Assembly (NCBI RefSeq): GCF_032337135.1
Contig: NZ_JAVXZZ010000001.1
Location: 1,713,076-1,777,075 of the forward strand
Origin: Allorhodoferax sp032337135
Lineage (GTDB): Bacteria; Pseudomonadota; Gammaproteobacteria; Burkholderiales; Burkholderiaceae_C
Direction: 5' to 3'
DNA: 64,000 bases
Shown here in pieces: positions 1-8,668 of this stretch. The notes beneath the pieces were generated by a model that did no database searches, was not told the origin of the DNA, and saw only the letters and a list, made by a program, of their open reading frames with translations. Both the position numbers and the translations under genes were made by a program. Position 1 is the stretch's first letter. The number at the start of each line of letters is the position of its first letter.

Positions 1-607
1 CACGATGATGGACATCATCACCGGCAAGACGCGGCCGGACTCCGGCACGGTGTTCTTCGGCTCCACCATCGATCTGCTGCGCTACAAGGAAGCCGAGATT
101 GCGCAGCTCGGGATCGGGCGCAAGTTCCAGAAGCCCACGGTGTTCGAGCAGCTCAGCGTATTCGAGAACCTGGAGCTCGCACTCAAGACCGACAAGGGCG
201 TGAAGGCGTCGATGCTCTTCCGGCTTGACTCGCAGCAGGGCGACCGCCTGCTGGAAGTGCTGCATACCATCCACCTTGCCGACAGTGCCACCCGCCAGGC
301 CGGCACCCTGAGCCATGGCCAGAAGCAGTGGCTGGAGATCGGCATGCTGCTGATGCAGGACCCCAAGCTGCTGCTGCTGGACGAGCCGGTGGCCGGCATG
401 ACCGACGAGGAAACCGAACGCACGGCGGAGCTGTTCCTGTCGCTCAAAGGCAAGCACTCGCTCATGGTGGTGGAGCACGACATGGGCTTCATCCGCAGCA
501 TCAGCGAGATCGTCACCGTGCTGTGCGATGGCGCGGTACTGGCCCAGGGAACGCTGGACCAGGTGCAAGCCGATGAGCGTGTCATTGAAGTCTATTTGGG
601 CCGGTGA
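1..607 (+). CDS. urtD: Urea ABC transporter ATP-binding protein UrtD (5' end missing)
   Basis: ATPase subunit of the UrtABCDE urea importer, acting on the cytoplasmic face of the inner membrane. The window starts inside the gene, just after the Walker A region: the first in-frame residues read TMMDIITGKTRPDSG, the usual continuation of Walker A in this family. Visible motifs are the ABC signature LSHGQKQWLEIG (about residue 102 of the visible part), Walker B LLLLDEPVAGMT and the switch histidine in VVEHDMGF. It ends 12 nt before urtE on the same strand, which fits the conserved urtABCDE operon. UrtD is preferred over the related LivG because of the MTDEETERTAELF segment and the adjacent UrtE-like gene. 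Confidence 0.9.
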   Translation, partial: TMMDIITGKTRPDSGTVFFGSTIDLLRYKEAEIAQLGIGRKFQKPTVFEQLSVFENLELALKTDKGVKASMLFRLDSQQGDRLLEVLHTIHLADSATRQAGTLSHGQKQWLEIGMLLMQDPKLLLLDEPVAGMTDEETERTAELFLSLKGKHSLMVVEHDMGFIRSISEIVTVLCDGAVLAQGTLDQVQADERVIEVYLGR

Positions 608-619
608 GGTGGATGCGAC

Positions 620-1312
620 ATGCTGAAAATCAACAACATCAACCAGTATTACGGCGGCTCCCACATCCTGCGCGATGTGAGTCTGGAGGCCGAGATTGGC
701 AAGGTTTCGGTGATTCTGGGCCGAAACGGCGTGGGCAAGACCACGCTGCTCAAGTCCATGATGGGGCTGGTTCCCATCCAGTCCGGCACGATCGAGTTCG
801 AGGGCACGCCGATCCAGAAGCTCACGCCCTACGAGCGCGCACGCCTGGGCCTGGGCTTTGTGCCGCAGGGGCGCGAGATCTTTGCGCGCCTCACGGTGGA
901 GGAGAACCTTCGCATGGGCCTGGCCTACAAGCGTGCGGGTACGCCGATACCGGCCGAGCTGTTCGAATTGTTCCCGGTGCTCCAGCAGATGCTGAAACGG
1001 CGCGGCGGCGACCTCTCGGGCGGGCAGCAACAACAACTGGCCATCGCGCGCGCCTTGGCGGCGGGCCCCAAGGTACTGATCCTGGATGAACCGACCGAAG
1101 GCATACAGCCCAGCATCATCAAGGACATCGGCCGCGTCATCCGCATGCTGGCCGACCGCGGCACGATGGCTATCGTCCTGGTAGAGCAGTACTACGACTT
1201 CGCCCGTGAACTGGCCGACCAGTACGTGGTGATGGAGCGCGGCAGTGTGCTGGCCCGGGGCAAGGGGGCCAACATGGAGGCCGACGGGGTGCGCGAACTG
1301 GTGGCCATCTGA
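620..1312 (+). CDS. urtE: Urea ABC transporter ATP-binding protein UrtE
   Basis: Second ATPase of the urea importer, 230 residues, a normal length. Walker A is GRNGVGKTT (about residues 35-43), the signature is LSGGQQQQLAIARAL (about 134) and Walker B is VLILDEPTEGIQPS (about 155). The phrase TEGIQPSIIKDIGRVI is typical of UrtE and LivF. It follows urtD closely and is the last gene of the operon. Its 3' end faces ureD across only 18 nt, so the two transcripts converge with no obvious terminator between them. Confidence 0.93.
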   Translation: MLKINNINQYYGGSHILRDVSLEAEIGKVSVILGRNGVGKTTLLKSMMGLVPIQSGTIEFEGTPIQKLTPYERARLGLGFVPQGREIFARLTVEENLRMGLAYKRAGTPIPAELFELFPVLQQMLKRRGGDLSGGQQQQLAIARALAAGPKVLILDEPTEGIQPSIIKDIGRVIRMLADRGTMAIVLVEQYYDFARELADQYVVMERGSVLARGKGANMEADGVRELVAI

Positions 1313-1330
1313 CCACACCAAAATCTGGCC

Positions 1331-2161
1331 TTACATCGCCCAGATGCGGGGCTGGGTTGGAGCCTGTTGCCACAAGGTTTGCAGCCACTGCAGGCGAATG
1401 GCGCGCAACAGTTCCATGGCGGGTTCGACCACCGGTGCCAACGCCCGGACCACGACCACCTGCGGGTGTGGGCTGGTGGCGCCGGCCCAGGCCGCCAAGG
1501 GGTGCTGCGCGATCACGCTGCGTGCAGCCTCGAGCGCCTGCTCCCGGCGCGCGCGACCCAAGGGCTGGCCGCTGACGAACCAGCAGGTGGCCAGGCAGCG
1601 GCGCCCGGCCAGTCCGGCCGGGCCGTCCATCAGGCGCGTGTCGGACGCATCCACCACCCCGCGTTCCAGCCAAACGCCCTCCAAGGTCAAATGCTGCAGC
1701 AAGCGTCCGCTGTCGAAGGGCTGTCCAGCCAGCGGCAGCCCCAGTGCAGTCACGTCCCAGCCCATGGCCTCTGCACCCGGCGCCATGGACAGCGTCGTCC
1801 GGTTTTCGGCCTGGCAACCGCTGTAGGCAATGGTCTCCAGGGGCAGCCATTGCAGCCGTGCGTCTGCGGCCAGGTGCAGGCTCGTATGTTGCGCGGCCAG
1901 CGGCCCATCGCTGCGGTAGAACCGGCTGGCACCCGGCGTCGTGACCAGGGCCTGTGTGCCGGGCTCCAGGTGCACCTCGAGTTCCAGCGTGTCCCCCCCC
2001 ACCAGCCCGCCAGGCGGATGCACCAGCACGTTGTGGCACAGGGCATCGCCTTCCGGGTAGAGGCTTTGCAGCACGCGCAACGGCCCGCTGTGCGTGTGTG
2101 TTGCAACGGTCTTGCCGTTACGCAGTTGGTAGTGAAGGTCGAGGCGGGCGTGCCAGGGCAT
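1331..2161 (-). CDS. ureD: Urease accessory protein UreD
   Basis: UreD/UreH is the scaffold that binds apo-urease and recruits UreF and UreG for nickel insertion. The 276-residue product has the family hallmarks: N-terminal WHARLDLHYQLRNGKT, then HPPGGLVGGDTLELEV and TTPGASRFYRSDG. Length is normal. The ATG at 2161 gives the usual MPWHARLDL start. In related bacteria ureD usually leads the ureDABCEFG cluster and often follows urtE on the same strand. Here it is inverted against urtDE and the next gene upstream is an oxidase, so ureABC must lie elsewhere or be missing. Confidence 0.9.
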   Translation of the reverse strand: MPWHARLDLHYQLRNGKTVATHTHSGPLRVLQSLYPEGDALCHNVLVHPPGGLVGGDTLELEVHLEPGTQALVTTPGASRFYRSDGPLAAQHTSLHLAADARLQWLPLETIAYSGCQAENRTTLSMAPGAEAMGWDVTALGLPLAGQPFDSGRLLQHLTLEGVWLERGVVDASDTRLMDGPAGLAGRRCLATCWFVSGQPLGRARREQALEAARSVIAQHPLAAWAGATSPHPQVVVVRALAPVVEPAMELLRAIRLQWLQTLWQQAPTQPRIWAM

Positions 2162-2227
2162 GCGAAGCGATGGAAGTGGTCGGTGCCCGGGACCAAGCAG
2201 GATTCGCGCCAGCGCAGCGCCTATGAC

Positions 2228-3706
2228 TCAGAAGCGCTCCAGCTCCGGGTGCTTGATGACACCGCCACGCACCAGCATCTTGCCGTACTCCGCACAGCGG
2301 TGCTTGGTCGGGATCACCTTGCCGGGGTTGAGCAGCTCTTTCGGATCGAAGGCGGCTTTCAGGGCCAGCATCTGGGCGTTTTCTTCCGCACTGAACTGTA
2401 CGCACATGCTGTTGAGCTTCTCGATCCCCACGCCGTGCTCGCCGGTCACGGTGCCGCCCATGGCCACGCTGGTTTCCAGGATGTCGGCGCCGAAGAGTTC
2501 GCAGCGGTGCAGCTGGTCGGGGTCGTTGGCATCGAACAGGATCAGCGGGTGCAGGTTGCCGTCCCCGGCGTGGAACACGTTGGCGCAGCGCAGTTGGTAT
2601 TTCCTTTCCATCTCCTGGATCGCCAGCAGGATGTCGGCCAGGCGCTTGCGCGGAATGGTCGAGTCCATACACATGTAGTCGGGGCTGATGCGCCCGCTGG
2701 CCGGGAAGGCATTCTTGCGCCCGCTCCAGAACCTGAGGCGCTCGGCTTCGTCACGGCTGACGGCAATGGCGGTGGCGCCAAAGCTGCGCAGCACCTCGCT
2801 CATGCGGCCTATCTCTTCCTCCACCTCTTCGGGGGTGCCGTCGCTTTCGCACAGCAGGATGGCCTCGGCATTCAGGTCGTAACCGGCATGCACGAAGTCC
2901 TCGACCGCCGCGGTCATGGGCTTGTCCATCATCTCCAGTCCCGCCGGAATGATGCCGGCCGCAATGATCCCGGCCACCGCGTCGCCCGCCTTGCGCATGT
3001 CGTCAAAGCTGGCCATGATGCAGCGCGCAAGCTTGGGCTTGGGCACCAGCTTCACGGTCACCTCGGTAATCACTGCCAGCATGCCTTCGCTGCCCACCAC
3101 CACGCTGAGCAGGTCCAGCCCGGGAGCGTCGAGCGCATCGCCGCCGAAGGTCACCGGGTCACCTTCGGCCGTGAAGCCGCGTACCTTGGTGACGTTGTGC
3201 AGCGTGAGGCCATATTTGAGGCAGTGCACGCCGCCCGAGTTTTCCGCCACATTGCCGCCGATGGTGCAGGCGATCTGGCTGGAGGGGTCGGGGGCGTAGT
3301 ACAGACCCAGCGGAGCCGCCGCCTCGCTGATGGCGAGGTTGCGCACGCCACACTGCACCACGGCGGTGCGGCTGCGGGCATCCATGGCAATGATGCGATT
3401 GAAACGGGCCAGCGATAGCGTTACGCCCATGGCGTGGGGCATGGCTCCCCCGGAAAGCCCTGTGCCGGCCCCGCGCGCCACCACCGGAACGCCCAGCGCG
3501 TGGCAGGTTTTCAGTACCGCTTGTACCTGGTCCTCGGTCTCCGGCAGTGCCACCAGCAGCGGGCGCTGGCGGTAGGCGGTCAGTCCGTCGCACTCGTAGG
3601 GGGTGACGTCTTCCTGGCTGTAGAGCAGCGAATGGGAGGCTATTTTCCCTTCCAGTCCGCACAGGATCTTTGCAAGTAGCACCTTTTTCGATAGCGTCTT
3701 GTCCAT
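2228..3706 (-). CDS. FAD-linked oxidase, GlcD-type (glycolate/D-lactate oxidase subunit)
   Basis: 492-residue flavoprotein of the GlcD family, which oxidises 2-hydroxy acids such as glycolate or D-lactate. The PCMH-type FAD domain spans about residues 45-225 (VVARGAGTGLSGGA pyrophosphate loop, then IACTIGGNVAENSGGVHCLKYG). The C-terminal cap contains NVFHAGDGNLHPLILFD and TGEHGVGIEKL, the usual substrate and flavin contacts. The partner genes glcE and glcF are not adjacent. Downstream on the same strand is ureD, 66 nt away. The substrate cannot be fixed from sequence, and glcD is the nearest recognised member. Confidence 0.85.
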   Translation of the reverse strand: MDKTLSKKVLLAKILCGLEGKIASHSLLYSQEDVTPYECDGLTAYRQRPLLVALPETEDQVQAVLKTCHALGVPVVARGAGTGLSGGAMPHAMGVTLSLARFNRIIAMDARSRTAVVQCGVRNLAISEAAAPLGLYYAPDPSSQIACTIGGNVAENSGGVHCLKYGLTLHNVTKVRGFTAEGDPVTFGGDALDAPGLDLLSVVVGSEGMLAVITEVTVKLVPKPKLARCIMASFDDMRKAGDAVAGIIAAGIIPAGLEMMDKPMTAAVEDFVHAGYDLNAEAILLCESDGTPEEVEEEIGRMSEVLRSFGATAIAVSRDEAERLRFWSGRKNAFPASGRISPDYMCMDSTIPRKRLADILLAIQEMERKYQLRCANVFHAGDGNLHPLILFDANDPDQLHRCELFGADILETSVAMGGTVTGEHGVGIEKLNSMCVQFSAEENAQMLALKAAFDPKELLNPGKVIPTKHRCAEYGKMLVRGGVIKHPELERF

Positions 3707-3928
3707 GGAGTGGGTCCGGTTTCGTGATTTGCCCTGTCGTGGTGAAAGGCGGCGACAGGAAGAATGGATTGACTCTACGGCATCTCGCGGAACGTCCGCA
3801 TGAAACTTGTTGCACGACTGCGTGAAAAACCTTGGATGCCAGTGCTACAGTGGCGTTAGCCCTAAGAAAAATGGGGTTTTGGCAAGGCCGCACCTTGGTG
3901 CGGTGGATTCGAACTGAAAGGAAACGAC

Positions 3929-4132
3929 ATGACAAAGCTTTTGGCCACTCTGGTTGCTGGTTTGATTTCTGTGGGCGCCATGGCCCAGACCGCTGCGCCT
4001 GCAGCACCGGCTGCTCCCGCAGCGCCTGCCGCGGCACCCGCAGCAGCACCTGCACCTGCCAAGGCTGAGAAGAAGGCCGCCCACAAGGCCAAGAAGAAGG
4101 CCCACAAGGCCAAGAAGAAGGCTGCCCAGTAA
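3929..4132 (+). CDS. Small exported Ala/Pro- and Lys-rich protein
   Basis: 67-residue protein. Residues 1-20 form a signal peptide ending in AMAQ, followed by an AAP-repeat stretch (about 21-45) and a basic tail with repeated KKAHKAKKKA. A good ribosome-binding site (GAAAGGAAACG) precedes the ATG. I know no function; the tail resembles the lysine/alanine tails of histone H1-like proteins, but the signal peptide argues for export. A strong terminator follows at once, so it is probably a highly expressed single-gene unit. A protein of similar design is encoded at 51074-51346. Confidence 0.75.
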   Translation: MTKLLATLVAGLISVGAMAQTAAPAAPAAPAAPAAAPAAAPAPAKAEKKAAHKAKKKAHKAKKKAAQ

Positions 4133-4151
4133 TCTCCCGGTCGCATCCCCT

Positions 4152-4185
4152 GCAGAAAGCCCGCCTTGGCGGGCTTTCTGCTTTT
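4152..4185 (+). terminator. Rho-independent terminator
   Basis: Perfect 14-bp inverted repeat (GCAGAAAGCCCGCC and its complement) separated by TT and followed by TTTT. It lies directly after the small Ala/Lys-rich gene and before the convergent LysR gene. Confidence 0.85.
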
Positions 4186-5072
4186 CAGGCCACAGCCTTC
4201 TTCAGCCACTCCGCGAACGCGGACACCTCCCAACGGTCCATGGCGCCAGTTCGCCAGCACAGGTAGTGGGCGTGGGGACTCGGTACGGCCTTGGCGAAGG
4301 GCGTGCTGGTGCCGAGTCGGACCAGGGCGCCGCTTTCCAGCCAAGGCGCACCGAGCTTGAGGCGCACCAGGCCGACGCCCATGCCGGCGGCAGCGGCGTC
4401 GCACATCAGCCCAATGTCGTTGAACTGGGAGCCTTCCACGGGCTCCGGCCAGTCCAAGCCTTGGGCAGCCAGCCAGGTGCGCCAAGGCTCCAGCGGACTG
4501 CGCAGCAGCGGCAAGCCCTCCAGGTCGGCAGCCACATCGAACGGGCCGTGCTCGCGCACGAACGCGGGGGAGGCCAGCGGGATGACCTCGTCCTTCACCA
4601 GGCACACATGCTCCATGTCGGCGTAGCGGCCCGGACCGAAGCGCACCATCAGGTCGGCATCCTCGGCCACCACATCGAGCAGGGGGATGGACACCTGTAA
4701 GGTCAGGTCGATCTCAGGGTAAGCCTCGGTGAACTGGCGCAGGCGCGGGATCAGGATCGAGCGCGAGAACGTGGGGGTGACAGCCAGGCGCAGTTTGCGC
4801 TTGCCCGGGGCGGCTGCAGAGGTCGGGAACTTCTGCAGACTCGTCAGCCCATCGCGAACGTGGGCGAGGTATTCGCTGCCTTCGGTGGTCAGGGAAAAAT
4901 CGGCCCGGCCGAAGAGCTTGGTGCCGATGATCTGCTCCAGCTGGCGCACCCGGTGGCTCACGGCACTCGGGGTGACGCAGAGTTCTTCCGAGGCCAGGGT
5001 GACGCTGCGCAGGCGCGCCAGTGCCTCGAAGGTCAGCAGGCACTGGATCGGGGGAATGCGGGCAGAACTCAT
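4185..5072 (-). CDS. LysR-family transcriptional regulator (GcvA-like)
   Basis: 295 residues from the ATG at 5072, where the family start MSSARIPPIQCLLTFEALARL begins. The reading frame extends further upstream, but that part overlaps psd and lacks homologous features. The N-terminal winged helix-turn-helix spans about residues 10-68 (TLASEELCVTPSAVSHRVRQLE). The C-terminal effector domain contains the GcvA-type segments LMVRFGPGRY and LASPAFVREHGP. It is divergent from psd with a 73-bp intergenic region. Target and inducer are unknown; GcvA-like regulators control diverse amino-acid and resistance genes. Confidence 0.85.
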   Translation of the reverse strand: MSSARIPPIQCLLTFEALARLRSVTLASEELCVTPSAVSHRVRQLEQIIGTKLFGRADFSLTTEGSEYLAHVRDGLTSLQKFPTSAAAPGKRKLRLAVTPTFSRSILIPRLRQFTEAYPEIDLTLQVSIPLLDVVAEDADLMVRFGPGRYADMEHVCLVKDEVIPLASPAFVREHGPFDVAADLEGLPLLRSPLEPWRTWLAAQGLDWPEPVEGSQFNDIGLMCDAAAAGMGVGLVRLKLGAPWLESGALVRLGTSTPFAKAVPSPHAHYLCWRTGAMDRWEVSAFAEWLKKAVA

Positions 5073-5145
5073 GCCCACAACTATAATTCGCCGCCCCGCG
5101 CACCGGTACCGGTGGCAGCGGACTCTTTCGAAGGACCCCTGCGCC

Positions 5146-5994
5146 ATGTCTGACACTCTCGCGGTCCTGCCGCAATACCTCCTGCCCAAGAAAGCCCTGA
5201 CCGCGATGGCGGGCAAACTGGCGTCCAAGCCTTTGGGCGGGGCTACCACCGCGTTCATCCGCTGGTTTGCCAAGCGCTATGGCATCAACATGGCCGAAGC
5301 GGCCAATCCGGACCTGGCCAGTTACGCCACATTCAACGAGTTCTTCACCCGAGAGTTGAAGTCTGGCGTGCGTCCGCTGGCTGACGCTCCTTACGTGTGC
5401 CCCGTGGACGGTGCGATCAGCCAGCTAGGGGCGATCGAGAAAGACCAGATCTTCCAGGCCAAGGGCCACAGCTACAGCACCACGGCCCTGGTGGGCGGTG
5501 ATGCCGCACTCGCCGCGCAGTTCGAGAACGGTGCGTTCGCGACCATCTACCTGAGCCCGCGCGACTACCACCGCATCCACATGCCCTGCGATGGCTCGCT
5601 GCGTCGCATGATCTACGTTCCCGGCGACCTGTTCTCTGTCAATCCGGCCACTGCGCGTGGCGTGCCCGGACTCTTCGCACGCAACGAGCGTGTGGTCTGT
5701 GTGTTCGACACCGCACGCGGCCCCATGGTGCTGACCCTGGTGGGTGCCACCATTGTTGGCAGCATGGCGACCGTCTGGCATGGCACGGTCAATCCCCCTC
5801 GCAGCCCGCAGACTTGCGAGTGGCACTACGACGCCGGTGTGGTGAAGCTCCAGCAGGGTGCGGAAATGGGCCGGTTCATGCTGGGCTCGACCGTGGTGCT
5901 GCTCTTCCCTGCGCAAGGCATCGATTTCAATCCGCAATGGAAGGCGGAAAAACCGGTGAAACTCGGGGAATCCATGGGTAGCCACGTGGGCTGA
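5146..5994 (+). CDS. psd: Phosphatidylserine decarboxylase proenzyme
   Basis: Converts phosphatidylserine to phosphatidylethanolamine at the inner membrane. 282 residues from the ATG at 5146; the longer open frame upstream overlaps the LysR gene and is not part of the protein. The family signatures are present: YATFNEFFTRELKSGVRPL, DGAISQLG, and YLSPRDYHRIHMPCDG with the Asp/His charge relay. The self-cleavage site LGST is in FMLGSTVVLLFP (about residue 247), where Ser becomes the pyruvoyl cofactor. Length is normal for short proteobacterial Psd. Confidence 0.95.
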   Translation: MSDTLAVLPQYLLPKKALTAMAGKLASKPLGGATTAFIRWFAKRYGINMAEAANPDLASYATFNEFFTRELKSGVRPLADAPYVCPVDGAISQLGAIEKDQIFQAKGHSYSTTALVGGDAALAAQFENGAFATIYLSPRDYHRIHMPCDGSLRRMIYVPGDLFSVNPATARGVPGLFARNERVVCVFDTARGPMVLTLVGATIVGSMATVWHGTVNPPRSPQTCEWHYDAGVVKLQQGAEMGRFMLGSTVVLLFPAQGIDFNPQWKAEKPVKLGESMGSHVG

Positions 5995-6039
5995 TCTGGT
6001 CTATCCTGCCGCATCTTGAATTGGTGCGTTGGACAGACC

Positions 6040-7716
6040 ATGGAAATCGAACATTCATCTGCGGCACTGGCGGTCGCAGGCGGGCAGCCACAAGCAGCCT
6101 GGACTCCAGAAGAAGCGCAAGCCCCCAAGACTTCGGGGATGCAACAGCGCGAAGCACTGTCGGTGAAGGGCAGTTTGGCGCTGGCCTTTGCCTGCCTGCT
6201 GGTGGGCGTGCTGATCATGGGGGGGTTTTCCCTTGTGCAGATGGGGCGCCTGAACGCCTCCACCCAGGCCATCTACGAGAAAGAGTACGCGGCTGGTCAG
6301 GCAGCAGAGCAGCTGCGCAGCAACCTGCTGCGCATCAGCCGCGCCCAGAAGCAGTTGCTTACCGCCAGCACGGCCGATGAGCGGGTAGCCTTGGGGAAAG
6401 ACGTGGACCAGAGCGTCGATGCCATCCACGCTTCGATGAAGACCATCGAGTCCCTGTCCCAGGCCGAGCAGGCCCAGGAGACCGCCAAGGCCCTGGCCAC
6501 GCCACTGGACAAGTGGACCAAGCGCGTGCGTGCGTTTGTGGACATGGTCAAGGCCCAACCACTGGAGCTTCTGGAAATGAGCTGGGAGGTGCCGTTGGAG
6601 GATGCCGGGCTGCTCAATGACACCAAGAAGCTGGAGAAACTGGTGGATGCGCTGGTGGCCCAGCGTTCCGAATCGGCACAGGCCACCATCGCCCAGGCAC
6701 AGGATATCTACACCGGGGCCTTGGTCTGGGTCGGCGGGCTCACCGTTGTGCTGATCGGTGTGTCCGTCGTCGTGGGAGGGTGGGTCACCCGGCGCCTGAT
6801 CCGCCAGCTTGGCGGTGAGCCAGGATACGCCAAGGAAATTGCCAGCCGCATTGCGCACGGTGAGTTGAGCTTGCGCATCGACCTCGACCCCAAGGATACC
6901 GAAAGCCTGTTGCATTCCTTGCACGAGATGCAGCAGCAGCTGGCACAGACCATGCGGGACATCGCGAACAGCTCCAGTCAGGTGGCCAACGCATCGCGCG
7001 AAATTTCCATGGGCAACCTCGATCTTTCCCGGCGCACCGAGCAACAGGCCCAGTCCTTGGAAGACACCAACAAGAGTATCCAGTACATGGCCGGCATCAC
7101 CACCCTGTATGCCGACAGCGCAGCCAAGGCTGCCAGCCTCTCGGGCGCCGCAGACAGGGCGGCCCAGCACGGTGGCGATGTGGTCTCAGGGGTGGTGCAC
7201 ACCATGGAGCAGATCAACGAAAGCACCCAGGCGATCCACGCGAACATCAGCGTCATCCAGAGCATTGCGTTCCAGACCAACATCCTGGCACTCAATGCCG
7301 CCGTGGAGGCAGCGCATGCCGGTGAACAGGGGCGCGGATTTGCAGTCGTGGCGGCCGAAGTGCGTGATCTGGCGCAGCGCAGTTCGACTGCGGCGCGGGA
7401 GATCAGTGCAGCCATCGAGCAGTCCGCAGACCGCGTCAGAGAAGGCAAGCGCTTGGTGGACGAAGCAGGACGCGCCATCTCCGAGCTGGCGCAGACCGTG
7501 CGCCAGGTCAGTACCGTGATGGAAGAGCTGTCCGGGGCATCGGCCGAGCAGGCGCAGGGCATTGCCAAGATCAACCAGGCGATTTCCCAGCTGGACGAAG
7601 TCACCCAGCAGAATGCCAGCCTGGTGCAGCACGCAGCGGCCTCGGCCCATTCACTGGACGAGCAGGCCCAGTCACTGGATCAACTGGTGGGGCGTTTCGA
7701 ACTGGCCCGTCCCTGA
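6040..7716 (+). CDS. Methyl-accepting chemotaxis protein 1 (no CheR tail)
   Basis: Transmembrane chemoreceptor of about 558 residues. Membrane helix 1 is near residues 44-66 and helix 2 near 226-250, enclosing a helical 4HB-type periplasmic sensor. A HAMP region follows, then a signalling domain with the hairpin tip FQTNILALNAAVEAAHAGEQGRGFAVVAAEV (described in pieces here: tip about 420-450). Unlike the other four receptors in the window it ends in VGRFELARP, without a DWETF pentapeptide, so it probably does not dock CheR or CheB. The ATG at 6040 is chosen; an internal ATG at 6139, just before helix 1, is also possible. Confidence 0.9.
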   Translation: MEIEHSSAALAVAGGQPQAAWTPEEAQAPKTSGMQQREALSVKGSLALAFACLLVGVLIMGGFSLVQMGRLNASTQAIYEKEYAAGQAAEQLRSNLLRISRAQKQLLTASTADERVALGKDVDQSVDAIHASMKTIESLSQAEQAQETAKALATPLDKWTKRVRAFVDMVKAQPLELLEMSWEVPLEDAGLLNDTKKLEKLVDALVAQRSESAQATIAQAQDIYTGALVWVGGLTVVLIGVSVVVGGWVTRRLIRQLGGEPGYAKEIASRIAHGELSLRIDLDPKDTESLLHSLHEMQQQLAQTMRDIANSSSQVANASREISMGNLDLSRRTEQQAQSLEDTNKSIQYMAGITTLYADSAAKAASLSGAADRAAQHGGDVVSGVVHTMEQINESTQAIHANISVIQSIAFQTNILALNAAVEAAHAGEQGRGFAVVAAEVRDLAQRSSTAAREISAAIEQSADRVREGKRLVDEAGRAISELAQTVRQVSTVMEELSGASAEQAQGIAKINQAISQLDEVTQQNASLVQHAAASAHSLDEQAQSLDQLVGRFELARP

Positions 7717-7735
7717 GCGGACATCGCGTCCATGC

Positions 7736-7761
7736 AAAAGGGCTGCCCGGGCAGCCCTTTT
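7736..7761. terminator. Bidirectional terminator between receptor 1 and purU
   Basis: 12-bp inverted repeat AAAAGGGCTGCC / GGCAGCCCTTTT with a 2-nt centre, T-rich on both strands. It sits between two convergent genes and abuts the purU stop codon. Confidence 0.88.
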
Positions 7762-7762
7762 T

Positions 7763-8620
7763 TCACTTGAAGATCACCGTCTTGTGGCCGTTGAGCAGCA
7801 CCCGGTGCTCGCTGTGCCACTTCACCGCCCGCGCCAGTACCTGGCTTTCCGTGTCCTGCCCCAGCGCGGTGAGGTCGTCTACCGTCTTGCTGTGGTCCAC
7901 GCGAGCCACATCCTGCTCGATGATCGGGCCTTCGTCGAGGTCGGAGGTCACGTAGTGGGCGGTGGCGCCGATCAGTTTGACGCCCCGGTCGTGCGCCTGG
8001 TAGTAGGGCTTGGCGCCCTTGAAGCTCGGCAGGAAGGAGTGATGGATATTGATGGCTTTGCCGGACAACGCCTGGCACATGTCATTGGATAGCACCTGCA
8101 TGTAGCGTGCCAGCACCACCAGTTCGGCACTTTCGCCCTGGATGATTTCCAACTGCCGGGCTTCGGCCTGCGCCTTGGTGGCGGCACTGACCGGGATGTG
8201 GTGGAACGGAATGTTGTAACTGGCCGCCAACTGGTAGAAGTCGCGGTGGTTGGAGATGATGGCGCGGATATCCACGCGCAGCAGCCCGCTCTTCCAGCGG
8301 AACAGCAGGTCATTGAGGCAATGGCCCTGGCGGCTGACCATCAGCACTGTGCGCAGCGGCTGGGCCACTGCATGCAGGCTGCATTGCATCTGATAGGGAG
8401 CGGCAAAGGCCTGCAGCTGCTCGCGCAGCTCGGCGTGGCTCCAGCGTGCGCAGCTGAACTGCACCCGCATGAAAAACAGGCCGGTGTCGTGGTCGTTGTA
8501 CTGGGCGGCTTCTTCGATGTTGCCATCGTGTTCCAGCAGGAAGCCGGACACGGCGTGAACCAGGCCGAGGCGGTCCGGGCAGGAAAGGGTCAGTATGTAG
8601 CTAGCATCCATGCCCGCCAT
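7763..8620 (-). CDS. purU: Formyltetrahydrofolate deformylase
   Basis: Hydrolyses 10-formyl-THF to THF and formate, balancing one-carbon pools. 285 residues. The N-terminal ACT domain (about 5-85: YILTLSCPDRLGLVHAVSGF) is the Gly/Met-sensing part. The formyl-transferase fold follows with IISNHRDF, the catalytic His in HHSFLPSFKGAKPY and the Asp in TSDLDEGPIIEQD. The start may also be the ATG three codons later (MDASYIL). A terminator faces it from receptor gene 1. A DUF3567 gene lies upstream on the same strand. Confidence 0.94.
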   Translation of the reverse strand: MAGMDASYILTLSCPDRLGLVHAVSGFLLEHDGNIEEAAQYNDHDTGLFFMRVQFSCARWSHAELREQLQAFAAPYQMQCSLHAVAQPLRTVLMVSRQGHCLNDLLFRWKSGLLRVDIRAIISNHRDFYQLAASYNIPFHHIPVSAATKAQAEARQLEIIQGESAELVVLARYMQVLSNDMCQALSGKAINIHHSFLPSFKGAKPYYQAHDRGVKLIGATAHYVTSDLDEGPIIEQDVARVDHSKTVDDLTALGQDTESQVLARAVKWHSEHRVLLNGHKTVIFK

Positions 8621-8668
8621 TGTCCCTCATGTGCCACTGCGCCGTTTGCAGGCGGACAGGGGACGTTG

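Noticed and set aside
1166..1222. Possible repeat copy in urtE (GGCTATCG...)
   Set aside because: Only the first anchor matches; the protein is a normal UrtE here.
1367..3418. 683-codon open frame on the plus strand
   Set aside because: Antisense to ureD and the GlcD-type gene, both of which have clear motifs. Long empty frames are expected at this GC content.
3845..4105. Gly/Cys/Arg-rich minus-strand frame
   Set aside because: Complement of the Ala/Pro-repeat gene; the composition mirrors the repeat.
4729..5145. N-terminal extension of psd
   Set aside because: Overlaps the LysR gene antisense and lies before the normal Psd start.
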